DNA from: Cherax quadricarinatus
Taxonomy: Eukaryota; Arthropoda; Malacostraca; Decapoda; Parastacidae
Direction: 5' to 3'
Assembly: GCF_038502225.1 (NCBI RefSeq)
Contig: NC_091293.1
Coordinates: forward strand, 760,727-824,726
DNA length: 64,000 nt
This document shows, in pieces, positions 32,126 through 43,929 of the stretch. The notes beneath the pieces were generated by a model. The model saw nothing but the letters and a program-made list of their open reading frames with translations. It searched no databases and was not told the DNA's origin. The position numbers and the translations under genes were made by a program. Position 1 is the first letter of the stretch, and the number at the start of each line of letters is the position of its first letter.

Positions 32126-33250
32126 ACGTAATTTTTTATTAAAACTGACTTTGCAGTGGTTTTTTTATAGTTGTATTTGTGATTTCCTGGTCTCATTTGA
32201 TAGAATGGAAGATATATTCAGAAATAGAAATGATTTCAATTGCTTTTAGTACAGGAAATGGCTTTAAACCGAGCTCAAAGTAGCAGAAATGTTAAATTTT
32301 TGCCGATGTTCTAGAGTAAACAAATGACCTCACACGTCTAATACATGCCAGCTGGTTGGTCTAATATACGTTCACAAATGTGGTAATATTATTTATACAA
32401 TTATTACAATATTGCATAACAGTAAAACTTCTATTTTTTTGTTTGAATAAAAATTCATTATGTGAATAAAAAATCAGAATGGAATTCATTTGTAAAGCCT
32501 GAAAACGTAGCTAATGAACAGAGGAAATGTTAGTTTAGTGCCAGGAATGCCTGCACTGTTCATTCTGGACCCCAATCTGAAATTGGAATATTTTGAACTT
32601 GGCATTACATTGGCCAAATATCCAATTTCCAATCACTATTTTGTAGTCGAAACAGTTGACTTGGCGATTTCTTGTGCTCAATCAATAGAATAGAAGTAAT
32701 ACTAGTGAAATAGCTAAGAATTTGGTCGACAAATAATGTAATTGGCCTAAAATGGGAGAAAGCCAGCAAAATCGCCAATGCGTAAACATCACCGACATCA
32801 AAATTAGCGAGAGCATAATTTTGTCAATTTTCCATAAAATTTCGTACTTTTTGTTTCATTACCTTCAGAAAAAGATTCTCTACCATTTCACAACAAAAAA
32901 TAACAATTATTTTTTGAAAATTCTTGGACCCTGGTGCATACTTTGAAATCTGGCCTCTGGACCCTGAATAGGTTAACAAGCTGAGGGTCCAAGTTAGATT
33001 CCCAGAAAGGGTGGAAACATTTGGTGTGCTTCCTTACACCGGTTGTCTATGTTCAACCATCAGTAAAAATGGGTACGTGTGTTAGTCAACTGGTGCGAGT
33101 CACATCCCGGGACATAACTGACCTAACTTGCCTGAAATGCTCTGCATAACAAGCAGCTTTCTATAGAGTATTATATCATTGATATCAGCGAGGCCTGTAT
33201 ACCTTGTGCATGTACTTTTAGAAATAATAATAATTATTATTATTAAGGAT
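31830..33250 (+). mobile_element. tRNA-derived SINE split by a MITE
   Basis: The head (TGGCCCGGTGGCAAAGCTCT) stops at 31859 and resumes at 32977 with AAGCTGAGGGTCC and box B-like AGTTAGATTCCC, then the SINE body (GGGTGGAAACAT, GTTGTCTATGTTC) and a (TAA)n tail after CCTTGTGCATGTACTTTTAG. The interruption is exactly the TTAA element at 31860-32972. Confidence 0.75.
31860..32972. mobile_element. TTAA-flanked MITE, copy of 1113 bp inside a SINE
   Basis: TTAA at 31856-31859 and 32973-32976. Ends CCCTTTCAGGGTCC and GGACCCTGAATAGG are inverted with two mismatches. It contains a (GA)n tract joined to about 50 A (32046-32123). Confidence 0.85.
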
Positions 33251-34231
33251 TAATATTACATGCCTCGTCTCGCAAAACTAATTTTTTTTACAATATTTTA
33301 CTTGTGACTCAAGTTTGCAGGACCTCAAGGGATACAGTTCTCAAACCTGAAGGGACCAATATTTACAAAGCATTTTTAACAGCAGCCTAGTTCCTCTGCC
33401 TTTACATTTATCCAACTTCTGTTTATTACATTATTTTCTAAACCAATGAGGGATTTTGTCTTAGGGCTGTCTGAATTAACACTATAAAAGACTAATAAAA
33501 AAGGCTAGACCCAAAGGTCATTCAGTACAGCATACAAAAAGGGTGCTGATAATAGGAAAAACTTTAAAGGGCAAGCTCATTTACAAAAGGAGGAAATTAC
33601 TATGTACAGTACAGGACTAATAGTGTCCAACAACTTGTTACAATTCTTAATAAATCTGCACTTATTATTCTTACCCCACTTCACGAGAAGTACTGCACTT
33701 CTTTGTTTACAAAGCACATGATTACAGGCAACTTTGACAAATTAAGATGTAACCAGGGATAATTTAATGTTAGGTTTTACTAACTTACTGCACAAGTGCT
33801 TCCTATATTCTTTAAGACTGTTGGAGCTATGTTGGAAGTAGTCAGATTTGATTTTTTTTCAGTTTAGAGCAAGTTAAATGCTCACCTTTACAGACAAAAT
33901 CTAGATACAGCATGTTACTATTACCTTGTTTTCCAAGAGCTGTAATCAAGACCAGAAATGAGGCCTTGCCAACAAATTTCAGTATAACCTTGGAGTCATC
34001 TACTTCATTACAATTTTATATAATAATGGGGCACTGCAGTAAGCCTAGAGGTTCATGTAATACAGGTCCAACTCTCACCCAAGTATGTCTATTCTTGTAC
34101 ACATTCAACCCATTTTCAAATGCTAGATTTGCTATATTTGTACAATAATCATTAGGCCTCAAGCTGGAATGATAGTAATCTCAGACTTTCAAGTTGTTGT
34201 AATAAAGTTGGTAGAATTACTGACAATATGT
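33251..34231. other. Intron stretch without recognised features
   Basis: No frame or repeat recognised. Confidence 0.4.
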
Positions 34232-34359
34232 AAAGTAAAAGGACACAAGTGCAACTAATGTGACATTTATTGTGGCAACATTTCGTTGATAAAGCTCCTG
34301 GAGAGTGAAACGTTGCCACAATAAATGTCACATTAGTTGCACTTGTGTCCTTTTACTTT
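34232..34359. repeat. Perfect 48-bp inverted repeat (foldback)
   Basis: Arms 34232-34279 and 34312-34359 are exact inverse copies (AAAGTAAAAGGACACAAGTG at the outer left), with a 32-nt loop whose first bases also pair. Either transcript strand folds into a long hairpin. It may be a foldback transposon of the type at 14588-14867. Confidence 0.95.
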
Positions 34360-35268
34360 TCAAGTTGTTGATTGGTCAGAACATTTCCCTACCAACAAGA
34401 ATTCTCCCACAAATTCAGAGAAATTATTGGCACGCACTAACCTAAACCTAAATCCATATTACTATATACCTAATGTTGGACAGCTATTGATTAAATAAGC
34501 TTTTAAAGTTAGGGTATATAGTGTAATTTTTTGCAAAAGGCAACTGTAAAGTAAATTGAGTTTTGAATGCACTTTTTTCAACACCTACAAAAAAAACTGC
34601 ACTAGGTAGAGCTTTATAAGAGCTTCCTATAATTTAGCTAGTCATTGAACTTTCTACCTGGATAACACTGCTGTTGGTTACATGAAAAATGTGACCTCAC
34701 CTGACAAACCCAAGTAAATCTTTAAAATAAGTTCTATATACAATATGAACTTACACTGATAACAGGAACAATAGAGCATGGGGCATGAAGCACCCGAGAT
34801 TAGAGGGTAACTAGGGATTATGGATTATCTAAGGGAAACTGGCTACTTTCCTGAAGCAAGAGCCCTTCACCAGTATCAAGATCCAACCACCTTACAGGTG
34901 CTGGTTTACACATTCAACTTTTCTTTGAAAAATTAGAGCTCTGCATTTCTCTCTGCTAAAATGCATTCAATTAATTGACCGGCAACGATTTCAGTTAAAA
35001 TTATCTGAACTAAACTTTGCTCCAACACAATTTCTGTGAAATGAACCCCACATTGAAAAATTTTACCAAAACATATACAGAGTTTTGGCCACCTCCCAAC
35101 TTGAACAATTATGCAAGTATTATTTTAAGTGATCTCTTAAGTGAATTTTTGGGGGTCTGAAACAGACTAATCTAATTTACATTATTCCTTGTGGGAACAA
35201 AGTTGTTCGGTAATGGCACTCAAACAGCTTTCTGGAATGAATTATGGCCAAAACTCAGGGTACAACCA
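34360..35268. other. Intron stretch without recognised features
   Basis: No frame, RNA gene or shared repeat recognised. Confidence 0.4.
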
Positions 35269-36077
35269 TACAGTAGGGACCCACTTTACGGCATTCTGCT
35301 AATACGGTCATTTCAAATTATGACCAAAACTCGCTACACAGCTCCCCCCACCTGACTTTCTAATACGGTCACCGCGCCCAACCTGGTTTGTTTACATTCT
35401 CCTTGAGATCCGTAAGCACTAAGTCTCTCCATTATGTCTGGAAACTCCAAAATTTCAAGTGTTTTTAAAAGTTATTTCATATTTTATATTCACTGATAAT
35501 TATACTTATGTATACCTGTACCTAATAAACTTACATACTGTGCTGGTGTGCAGGTACACAATAAAAATCAATGTCTTATGTCTCGAGACGTCATATTAGT
35601 AATAATAATCACAGTCTCGTTTAAATGTTGTATATTACGTTAATATACACATTTTCATTAATCCATCTATGATATTTTTTCAAAATTATATAATAAACAT
35701 GATGCATAACATACATGATAAATACACCCTACAGTAGAATAAATAAACAAATATGAGATGTGGTAGCAGATGGCTTGCACAAGTGATGCCATATTAGAAA
35801 TGGTAATAATAATCTCCGAGTCTCATTAAATGTCGTATATTACATTAATACACACATTTTTATTAATCCATCTATGATATTTTTTCAAAATTATATAATA
35901 AACATGATGCATAACATACATGATAAATACACCCCACAATAGAATAAATAATCAAATATGAGATGTCGTAGCCAGATAACTTGTACAAGTGACAGCAAGA
36001 ATAACTTTAATCTAACCTACGAGAAAATGCGTTACTGGGGGAAACTGTAGAAAATTATTCCTCGTATGTATGTATGT

Positions 36078-36108
36078 ATTCATGCATGCATGCATGCATG
36101 CATGCATG
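36078..36108. repeat. (CATG)n self-complementary microsatellite
   Basis: Seven or so CATG units; each unit is its own reverse complement. It directly precedes the LINE tail at 36108. Confidence 0.85.
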
Positions 36109-36235
36109 TAAGTTTATTCAGGTATACACAAATACAGTTACAGATTATCATACATAACAGCACATGTGTAGAGAACCTAGGATAACCCAAAAGTCAGACA
36201 GTGACTTATTTCCATTGCCTTCACTCACAGCGTCA
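36108..36235 (-). mobile_element. 5'-truncated LINE tail
   Basis: AAGTTTATTCAGGTATACAC and AGAACCTAGGATAACCCAAA are the minus-strand 3' end of the CR1-like LINE at 52793-56641. It is inserted in the Tigger-like element. Confidence 0.75.
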
Positions 36236-36838
36236 TTTCTTCAAAAAATGGTGTTACATGAGAATGGGAGTGGTGGTCTTTATTTATTCTACCACATCCA
36301 TGTAGAGAACTTTTACACAAACCAGACATGTACACTTTGTTTATAAAACTTGTGTTCGCCTGGTTTGTTTGCATAACTCTGTGCCTGACTTCTCTCATGT
36401 ACTCATTCTCTCATTTATTCGTTTTATCTCGTTTACTCACCCCTGACCCTACATTAAGACTACAAATATTTTAAGGTAAGTAATGAGTGAACTGTATATG
36501 CATTTTATCGCTCTGGGATGCTTAAATATCATAGAATAGTATGTGTAGGTGGGGTGGCCTGATATGGTAGCCCGGCTGACTACCATACATACCACACTTG
36601 ATTTCTTACAATAAATACTACTCATCTCACCCTAATGAGTGCACTATGTGTGTATTGTACTTTATTGTTTTTTGATGCCTACTTCTATTGCTAACTTAAT
36701 ATATGTTAGTGTAAACTTGTTATCAAGTATTTGTATGCATTTATAAGGGGGAAAAAAGGGTGTTCCACTTTACGGCGATTTCCGCTTTACGGAGGTAGCC
36801 TGGAACCTAACCTGCCATATAAGTGGTGCCCTACTGTA

Positions 36839-38696
36839 CACGTTTTACAACTATTGACACCAAGATATCACCGTTTTCCCAATTCTTTTTTAATGTTTAA
36901 GACTTGTGTATCTGCTAGAAAAATGACAGGATGAATAATGAGAACCTTCAAAAGTAGGGATGACAATTCCATGATTACACTCTTCAGATTGCTCATTCTA
37001 TCTAGCAGAAAAGTACGATAAAACACCTAAATTACTGTCAACAGTTTAAGTTCTTCGATTTGTATTCCTTGGAACACAGGCGAGAGATACACAATTACAT
37101 TAGACCATTATAATACAGATTTACTTGCCATGTTTTGGTTGTTACACTACTGAAAAATTGCAGCATAATTTTATACAACATTTGTTAAAATTAACTTAAC
37201 ATGGTTCCGTTTATGTTTGGGAAAATTTCCCAGACTCAGGCTGCCGCCTGGATGTGGGCAAGACCAATGTGTCAGTGGGGAAGACCCACCCCCATCCCTG
37301 CCTTCATGAACGAGTGTCCAGTACAATTGTCTCCTAGGAACTAGCTTGTTCTTGTGAATTGTGTTTTGAACTTTTAATCACCATGTCTTGTATCTGCGTA
37401 AGTGTATTGCTGAAAGTGGTAAGAAAAGGTTTAGGCACTAAGTCTTGGTGTTACAAAGAAAATAAGAGATATTAGACAAGAGAGCCTACAGCCTTAATGA
37501 AGCGTTAGTTTGCACAATTAAAAAAATGGATGTAAATATAAGAGTGTGTAATGAATATCCCAGGATGTCATCTCACTGACTTACTGTTTTACTGACTTAC
37601 ATGGCATGACAGACTTTCACTGAAGAGGACCCCGACAAATCTAGAAGCAGGGCTCTGAAATGGTGTCTAGAGCAGTTGATGCCTTACCATTGGTTGTTTA
37701 ATATACTTAAGGGTAAAACAGGCCAGAAATCCAATACAGAATTACGCACACTCCAGTACAACCATCGACTTCAGTACCAGAACCTCTACCATCCACCTCA
37801 GCCTATCAATAAGGCCACAGCACAACTCTCCTCTCATCTCACAATTATCAACAAAACAAGCCACAATTTAAGGTAAGAAATACTATTATTTCTGTTGCAT
37901 TTGTAGTCATAAGTAGTAACATAATACATCATGAGAATGAACAACAATTACATATTCACTTTTATTTTTGTAAGATATGTATGTACACTAGTTTCTTATG
38001 TTAGACATGTTTACAGGTGCTTGAGCACTTCAAATGCAGAGGAAATGCTTAGCTTGACATTGCTCCACTTAGAACATACAGTACATATATTTATTTTTTA
38101 ATATAATTGTCGAAGGAAATGTATAATAAACTTTTAAAATACTGGCAGGTGGCAGATGTATGGGTATGAAAAAATGTGCATACAGAGGAACCCCTGCTTA
38201 CGAATGCCCCACAATGCAAACTTTTCAGGACACTCGTTCAGTCGATTTTTTGCTTCTGGATACGAACGCAATTTCATGTTGCGTAATTCCCCCCTCAAGA
38301 GAGGTTCCTTAAATATTTATTTCTTTGCAAAGGTTCCAATGTGTGTTTACATATGACTAGAGCAAAGAAAGCCAGGATCATGCCAGGCATTTAGGGCAGA
38401 ATTAACCTTATACTTAGACTAAATTCTAGACAGGTGAAGAGTGGTAGTGGTTACCAATGTTTTGCTGATCGTGGTGCCAACTACTGGCAGCCTTCTGAAT
38501 TTCTCCTTACTGTTATTACATATTACTGTCTATTAGTCATAATAATTATTATTGTTAGTATGTACATGGTGAGGGGTTCTATCTAAAGAATTTTATATGT
38601 TCCAGTTCTATCCCCTCCCCTCACACAAGTGCTTCTCCATTATAGTAATAATAATAAATAATATATAATATAGTATATAATAAATAATATATAACA
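36839..38696. other. Intron stretch, no confident feature
   Basis: A plus-strand frame at about 37616-37876 ends in AAG|GTAAGAAAT, which looks like a splice donor. The product resembles nothing I know, so I do not call a gene. Confidence 0.35.
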
Positions 38697-39299
38697 CAGG
38701 TCTGCCATCACAAATCCGGCAATCAGTTATTCGGCACTAATTTTGGCTAGCATAATTTCAAATTTCCAGGGTCGCCACACCAACCTGCTGGTACTGTTTG
38801 GTGGCACTACTTGCTGCACAAGTCATTCCAATTTCTTTTTCTCCATTTATTGTTTTAACCTGCTTACTTTTAGCCCTAGCCATGGTTCCAATGAATAAAA
38901 GAAATGCTTCTCATCATGCAAAGCACCTACACAGTACATTATCCATTAAAGATAAGATGGCTTTGAAGCCACTGTCGGTTGCCATGAGCTCAGTCTCATG
39001 AAGCAGGAGAATATGCTTTATTATGCTAATATCAACACTACAGCTTATTTGCCCATCACAATTGATCTAATATGACATAATAAACAATATAAATAACATA
39101 AAACATGTTAAATACTCCAGAATGAATAATATTTGGCATAACACAGAGCAGTTCGATGGAGGTATGAAGAGGATACGGTATACAAATGCCATTCTCTTAT
39201 CCCTGTCTTGGGGGCTTATATTAGAGAAAACGGAATGTAGCACATAGCTAACTGTCATATACACTCGTACTGCACCATAAACCTGAAACAAAAGTTATT

Positions 39300-39665
39300 T
39301 TCTCTCTATAGATTATCACACATAGCAGCATATGTGTAGAGAACCTAGGATAATCCAAAATGTCAACGTGGTTTATTTTTAGTACCTGGCTTGGGTTAGC
39401 CATGTATGATTTTTGGTAAAAAATCCATTCCCAGCCAGGGTAGAAACATTAGGCGTGTTTCTTTACACCTATTGTCTATGTTTACCCATCAGTAAATGGG
39501 TACCTGGGTGTTAGCCGACTAGTGTGGATGTTATCCTGGGACACTGACCTAATTTTCTTGAAATATTCTGCATAACAAGCGGCTTTCTATACAGTAGTAT
39601 GTCATTGATGTCAGCTAGGCCTGCATACCTTGTACATGTACGTGTAGTAAATTATTATTATTATA
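39300..39665 (+). mobile_element. LINE tail followed by SINE body
   Basis: 39310-39365 is the AGAACCTAGGATAA LINE tail. 39400-39665 is the SINE body without its tRNA head: AGGGTAGAAACATT, ACACCTATTGTCTATGTTTA, GGGTACCTGGGTGTTAGCCG, then the CCTTGTACATGTACGTGTAG tail and (TAA)n. Confidence 0.65.
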
Positions 39666-39759
39666 ATAATAATATTTTCTCAGTTGTTTGTTGGGTTATC
39701 TTATTCAAACTTGCGCAATGTATGATGGAAAGATACTTCTTCATGTACACCAAAAATGA

Positions 39760-40382
39760 AAGAAATCAGACCTTAAATAGTGGAGTTCACTTCTCGGCCA
39801 TTAGCGGCAGCTTAGCGGTATATTTTTTTATGGTTATGGTTATATTCTCATTTTTTCGGTCTCATTTGATAGAATGAAAGATATTACATAAATAGATATG
39901 ATTTTGATTGCTTTCATGACGAAAAGTACCTTGAAATTGCGCTCACAGTAGCAAAAATGTTCTATTCTTTAGCGAAGCTCAAGAGTAAACAAATGACGTC
40001 ACCGTCCAATACCTGTCCGCCTGCCAGTCCAATACGTAGTCATGAATGGCTTGACATTATTTATACAATTATTACAATAATGCAGCAGTCTGCATAACAG
40101 TAAATCTTCTATTTTTTTGTGGAAAAAAAAAAAAAAAAAAAAAAAAAATTCCAAATGAAAAGCAAAGCGTAATATAAGATGGGCATGTATCCGTGACTAA
40201 TGAACAGTGAAAATGTTATTTTAGTGCCAGGAATGTCTGCATTGTTTATTCTGGATCCTATTTTGAAACTGGCATCTGTTGAAATTTGTGTGAAATCGGC
40301 CAAATTGCCAATTTCTGACCACTTTATTGGGTAGTTGAAATAAGTGAATGGGCGGTATCTTGTACCCAGTTGACAGACTAGA
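39760..40382. mobile_element. TTAA-MITE interior fragment
   Basis: Colinear with the interior of 28181-29260 (CTCATTTGATAGAATGAAAG, AAGTACCTTGAAATTGCGCT, TTAGTGCCAGGAATGTCTGC), without termini. A second fragment lies at 40625-40850. Confidence 0.65.
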
Positions 40383-40385
40383 AGT

Positions 40386-40510
40386 AAATAAGTATATTCA
40401 GGTATACACAAATACAGTTACATAGATTATCATACATAGCAGTGTATGTATAGAGAACCTAGGATAACCCAGAAAAGTCAGACAAAGTGACTTAATTCCA
40501 GTACCTGGCT
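40386..40510 (-). mobile_element. 5'-truncated LINE tail
   Basis: AAGTATATTCAGGTATACAC through AGAACCTAGGATAACCCAGA: the same 3' end as at 36108 and 52793. Confidence 0.7.
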
Positions 40511-40968
40511 TGGGCTTGCCACATACGATTTTTGGTAAATATTTTTTCTCGGTTGTTTGTTGAGCTATCTCATTGAAACTTGGGCAATGTATGATGGAAA
40601 GATGATTCTTAACGTACAACAAAAATAAAAGACTGACGATAAATAAGGGAGTTCACTTCTCAGCCATTAGCCGCCTCTTTGCAGTATATTTTCGTATGGT
40701 TTTTATGGTTGTATTCTATATTTTTGGACTCGTTTGATAGAATGGAAGATATATTACAGAAATAGACATGATTTGATTGCTTTCATGACGAAAAGTACTT
40801 CGAAATTGAGCTCAAAGTAGCGGAAATGTTCGCTTTTTGCCCATGTTCAATGAACTGTGCAAGTTAATTTTATTAAGTGTATTTTAACCTAACCACTGTA
40901 ATTCTCCAAACTCGGTAATCCGGCACACTACAGGTCCCAATGATGCCGGATTTGTGATGGAGGACCTG

Positions 40969-41160
40969 TATAGTATATATATAATAAATAATATAGCACA
41001 TAATAAATACTATATAATATAGTGTATAAATACTATATACGTAATATAGTATATAAATACTATATAATATAGTACATAATAAATAATACTATATAATATA
41101 GTACATAATAAATAATACTATAATATATAATAATACATAATAATGTACTATAAAAATTTT
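40969..41160. repeat. TA-rich microsatellite
   Basis: Repeated ATAATATAGTATATAAATAC-type units; the left flank of the Tigger-like element (38640-38696) has the same composition. Confidence 0.75.
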
Positions 41161-41255
41161 AATAGACAACTTCGAAAGGCCACCACTAAATGACAGTGAA
41201 TACCACAACAATGCAGGAGTGGTTATGGCCGCCTCCACTTGTCACAATACATGTA

Positions 41256-41458
41256 CAATGGACCCCCGGTTAACAATATTTTTTCATTCCAGAAGTATGT
41301 TTAGGTGCCAGTACTGACCGAATTTCTTCCCATAAGGAATATTGTGAAGTAGATTATTCCATTTCAGACCCCCAAACATACATGTACAAACGCACTTACA
41401 TAAATACACTTACATAATTGGTCGCAATGGGAGGTGATCGTTAAGCGGGGGTCCACTA
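41256..41458. mobile_element. Tigger-type MITE, 203 bp
   Basis: Ends CAATGGACCCCCGGTTAAC and GTTAAGCGGGGGTCCACT are inverted, with TA on the left and a mutated TA on the right. The interior (CATTTCAGACCCCCAAAC, ACTTACATAATTGGTCG) is colinear with 63155-63356. Confidence 0.75.
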
Positions 41459-41770
41459 TTTTATTCATTCTAGAGTATATATCAGGTTTCTATGTTATTT
41501 ATATTGTTTATTATGTCATATTAGATCAATTGTGATAGATAAATAAGCCATATAGTTGATATTAGCATTATATTGAAGTGCATTTTACCTGCCTCAGAGC
41601 AGGAATTCCACCGGAATGGATTAATGGCTTTTCAATTAATCGAAGAGAGTAAAACTGACAGCATACGAACAAGGTCACAGAACAGATTAAGTTCGTATGC
41701 TGAGGTTCCATTGTACTAGTGTTGGATACGGTTTAACTGAACAGTTAAAACTACCAATTTGGTTTCTAAA

Positions 41771-42175
41771 ATAGTGCAGCCAGCAGTAACAGCCTAGTTG
41801 ATCAGGCCCTGATCCACCGGGAGGCCTGGTCATGTATTAGAAACCTTTCCTGCGAGGACTGAGGGCGCTAAATCTGTACTCTAGAAAGGCGTAGAATTAT
41901 GGGGGATATGACTGAGGTGTATAAATGGAAAACAGGAATACAGGGGATGTAAATAACGTTCTAAAACTATAGCCAAGACAGGATTTGCAGCAATGGTTTT
42001 CAGTTGGAAAAATTGAGATTTGGGAAGGATACAGGAAAGCACTGGTTTGGCAAGAGTTGTGGACGAGTGGAACAAACTCCAGAGTACAGTTATAGAAGCT
42101 AAAACATTGTGTACTTTTAAAAATAGGTTAGATAAATACACTAGTGGGTGTGGGTGGGTGCGAGTTGGACCCGAC
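41771..42175 (+). mobile_element. LINE 3' remnant
   Basis: The plus strand shows degraded codons for the C-terminal block seen at 46190-46440 (GTGTATAAATGGAAAACAGG; GTGGACGAGTGGAACAAACT; TTAGATAAATACACTAGTGG). It is preceded by a CR1-like tail piece (GATCAGGCCCTGATCCACCG). Confidence 0.6.
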
Positions 42176-42207
42176 TAGCTTGTGTTGATGCCGAGCTCCT
42201 TCCTTAA

Positions 42208-42402
42208 CCCTTAAACTGTCCAAACGTAGATCTACGTTTTTTCAACATTTGAAAGTAAAAAAACGTAATTTTTTATATTTGAAAGCGTGTAAAAAAGACT
42301 TGGATCTACGTTTTTCTACATTTGAAAATGTAGAAAAAACGTAGATCTACCTTTGGAGCACTACACATGTGAATGTAGATCTACGTTTGGACAGTTTAAG
42401 GG
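42208..42402. mobile_element. Short TTAA-flanked MITE, 195 bp
   Basis: TTAA on both sides, with perfectly inverted ends: CCCTTAAACTGTCCAAACG and CGTTTGGACAGTTTAAGGG, extending over about 28 bp. The interior repeats GTAGATCTACGTTTTT-like blocks. Its ends match the element ends at 7719 and 15278. Confidence 0.85.
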
Positions 42403-42406
42403 TTAA

Positions 42407-43095
42407 TAAACAGGAATGTTTTAGTTCCAGGAATTTCTACTTTTAACACTGAGTTTTTTAAAATGCACCAAATTCAAATTCACCAACTTATCGAGTTCCT
42501 TGCACTTCATAGGTATGAAAGGGATGCTACACATATGCGAGTGGGGGTTATGGAGAAAAAGGTGGGGGAGAGCAGAGATGTTTGAGATGACAAGATGGGG
42601 AAAACAGTATTGTATGTGCAAAAAGGGGTTGGAACCGAGATGTATCTAGCATAGGACAGAAGACCTACTGCAGTACCTGTCCCTTCTTAATTCACATTGC
42701 AATGTTTTGGTTAAGCAGAATCATTCTGGAAAGAATACTGGAGATTCTACAAGCTCCCAGTTTTCTTGGCTATCTGTATTTGGATCGATGAAGCAACCAC
42801 TCTCCTTCAAATGTCTAACGTACATGCGTGCATTATTATTTGCATTATCTCAGCATTAACAACTACTTTTTCTAGATTTAACTTTTCCAGTATCACACGC
42901 CAACCTACAAAAAATAACCTAGTACACTATTGGTCACACAACACCAAAACAAATCGGCATTTTGACGATTTTTTTCTGCTTGCCTGCAAAATATGCAACC
43001 CAAAATTCCAATGCATAATATTTTTAATTAAATCCACAATTATACAAAATTGCAGGCCAGCCAAGACTCAAGATTTGAATATACAATTTGAATAA
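42407..43095. other. Intron stretch without recognised features
   Basis: A frame at 42766-43095 has no recognisable domain and is not called. Confidence 0.35.
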
Positions 43096-43099
43096 AATA

Positions 43100-43470
43100 A
43101 ATAGGCTGCTGAAGACATTGAATTTGTACTCTGGAATTATGTAGAATCAGGCAGGATATGACTGAAGTGTACAAATAGAAAACAATTATGAAAACAAACA
43201 TGCCGATATCAAGAAGAGATCAACAGTAACGGATTAAGTTTGGAGAAATATAAATTTAATAAGTACAGGACTGGTTTGGTATTATAAAAAAAAAAAAAAA
43301 AAAACACCAAACTGATTTGGCAATACTTGTAGTATAATTCAACACTCGCAGGTAACAACTGCAGGTAGCTTTAAATATTGACTGGACAAGCACACGAGAG
43401 GCATGGCTGGGTACAAGGATCTGCCTAGTATTGGCCTATAGGCCTACTGGAAAGGATGTAAACACTAGGA
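43100..43470 (+). mobile_element. LINE 3' remnant
   Basis: A degraded copy of the C-terminal block (GATATGACTGAAGTGTACAA; GGATCTGCCTAGTATTGGCC) broken by a poly-A run at 43288. Confidence 0.5.
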
Positions 43471-43768
43471 TATTATACTGGAAAAATTTCTTTGAACCTT
43501 TTTATCTATACAGGATTTTACTGCTTGACAATGGGCCGACAGCAATGTCCTTCCTTTAATTTGCATAACCAATTATGCAATGTACAGAGGCTGTAGTGCT
43601 GTAATGTTACAATCATACAACTAGTGGGCTATGTTTTATTAACTGAAAAGCTAGTATAAAAGAATTAGGCAATGAGCTATTCTGCTTAAACGTCATATAC
43701 CGATCATTGTAGAGTTTAAATGTAAGGACAAAGCTAGAACAAAAAACTGCAGAAAATATGAAGGTGGT

Positions 43769-43926
43769 TGATAGTGGCGAGGGAGGAGTGGCGGTGCAGG
43801 AGTGGTGAGGAAGCAGTGGCGGTGCAGGAGTGGTGAGGGAGCAGTGGCGGTGCAGGAGTGGTGAGGGAGCAGTGGCGGTGCAGGAGTGGTGAGGGAGCAG
43901 TGGCGGTGCAGGAGTGGTGAGGGAGC
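43769..43926. repeat. Left remnant of the big minisatellite, 28-bp units
   Basis: About five units of GTGAGGGAGCAGTGGCGGTG plus CAGGAGTG (28 bp). They match the unit at both outer edges of the 46.57-51.40 kb array and are separated from it by the LINE. Confidence 0.85.
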
Positions 43927-43929
43927 ATT

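Larger units (their letters stand above)
35271..36836. mobile_element. Tigger-like element of 1.57 kb
   Basis: Ends CAGTAGGGACCCACTTTACG and AAGTGGTGCCCTACTG are inverted and flanked by TA (35269-35270, 36837-36838). Inside is a ~205-bp tandem duplication (GATATTTTTTCAAAATTATA at 35671 and 35876), a (CATG)n run and a LINE tail. No transposase frame remains. Confidence 0.75.
38697..40968. mobile_element. Tigger-like element carrying nested repeats
   Basis: Left end CAGGTCTGCCATCACAAATC and right end GATTTGTGATGGAGGACCTG are inverted (23 of 25 bp). TA follows the right end; the left flank reads CA. A degraded N-terminal piece with KRNASHHAKHLHSTLSIKDK lies near 38910-38970, in the place of a jerky/Tigger helix-turn-helix. 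Both flanks are the same TA-rich microsatellite, so it inserted into that array. Confidence 0.65.

Noticed and set aside
37616..37876. Possible exon ending in a GTAAGAAAT donor
   Set aside because: No recognised domain, no partner exon; splice-like sites are common by chance.
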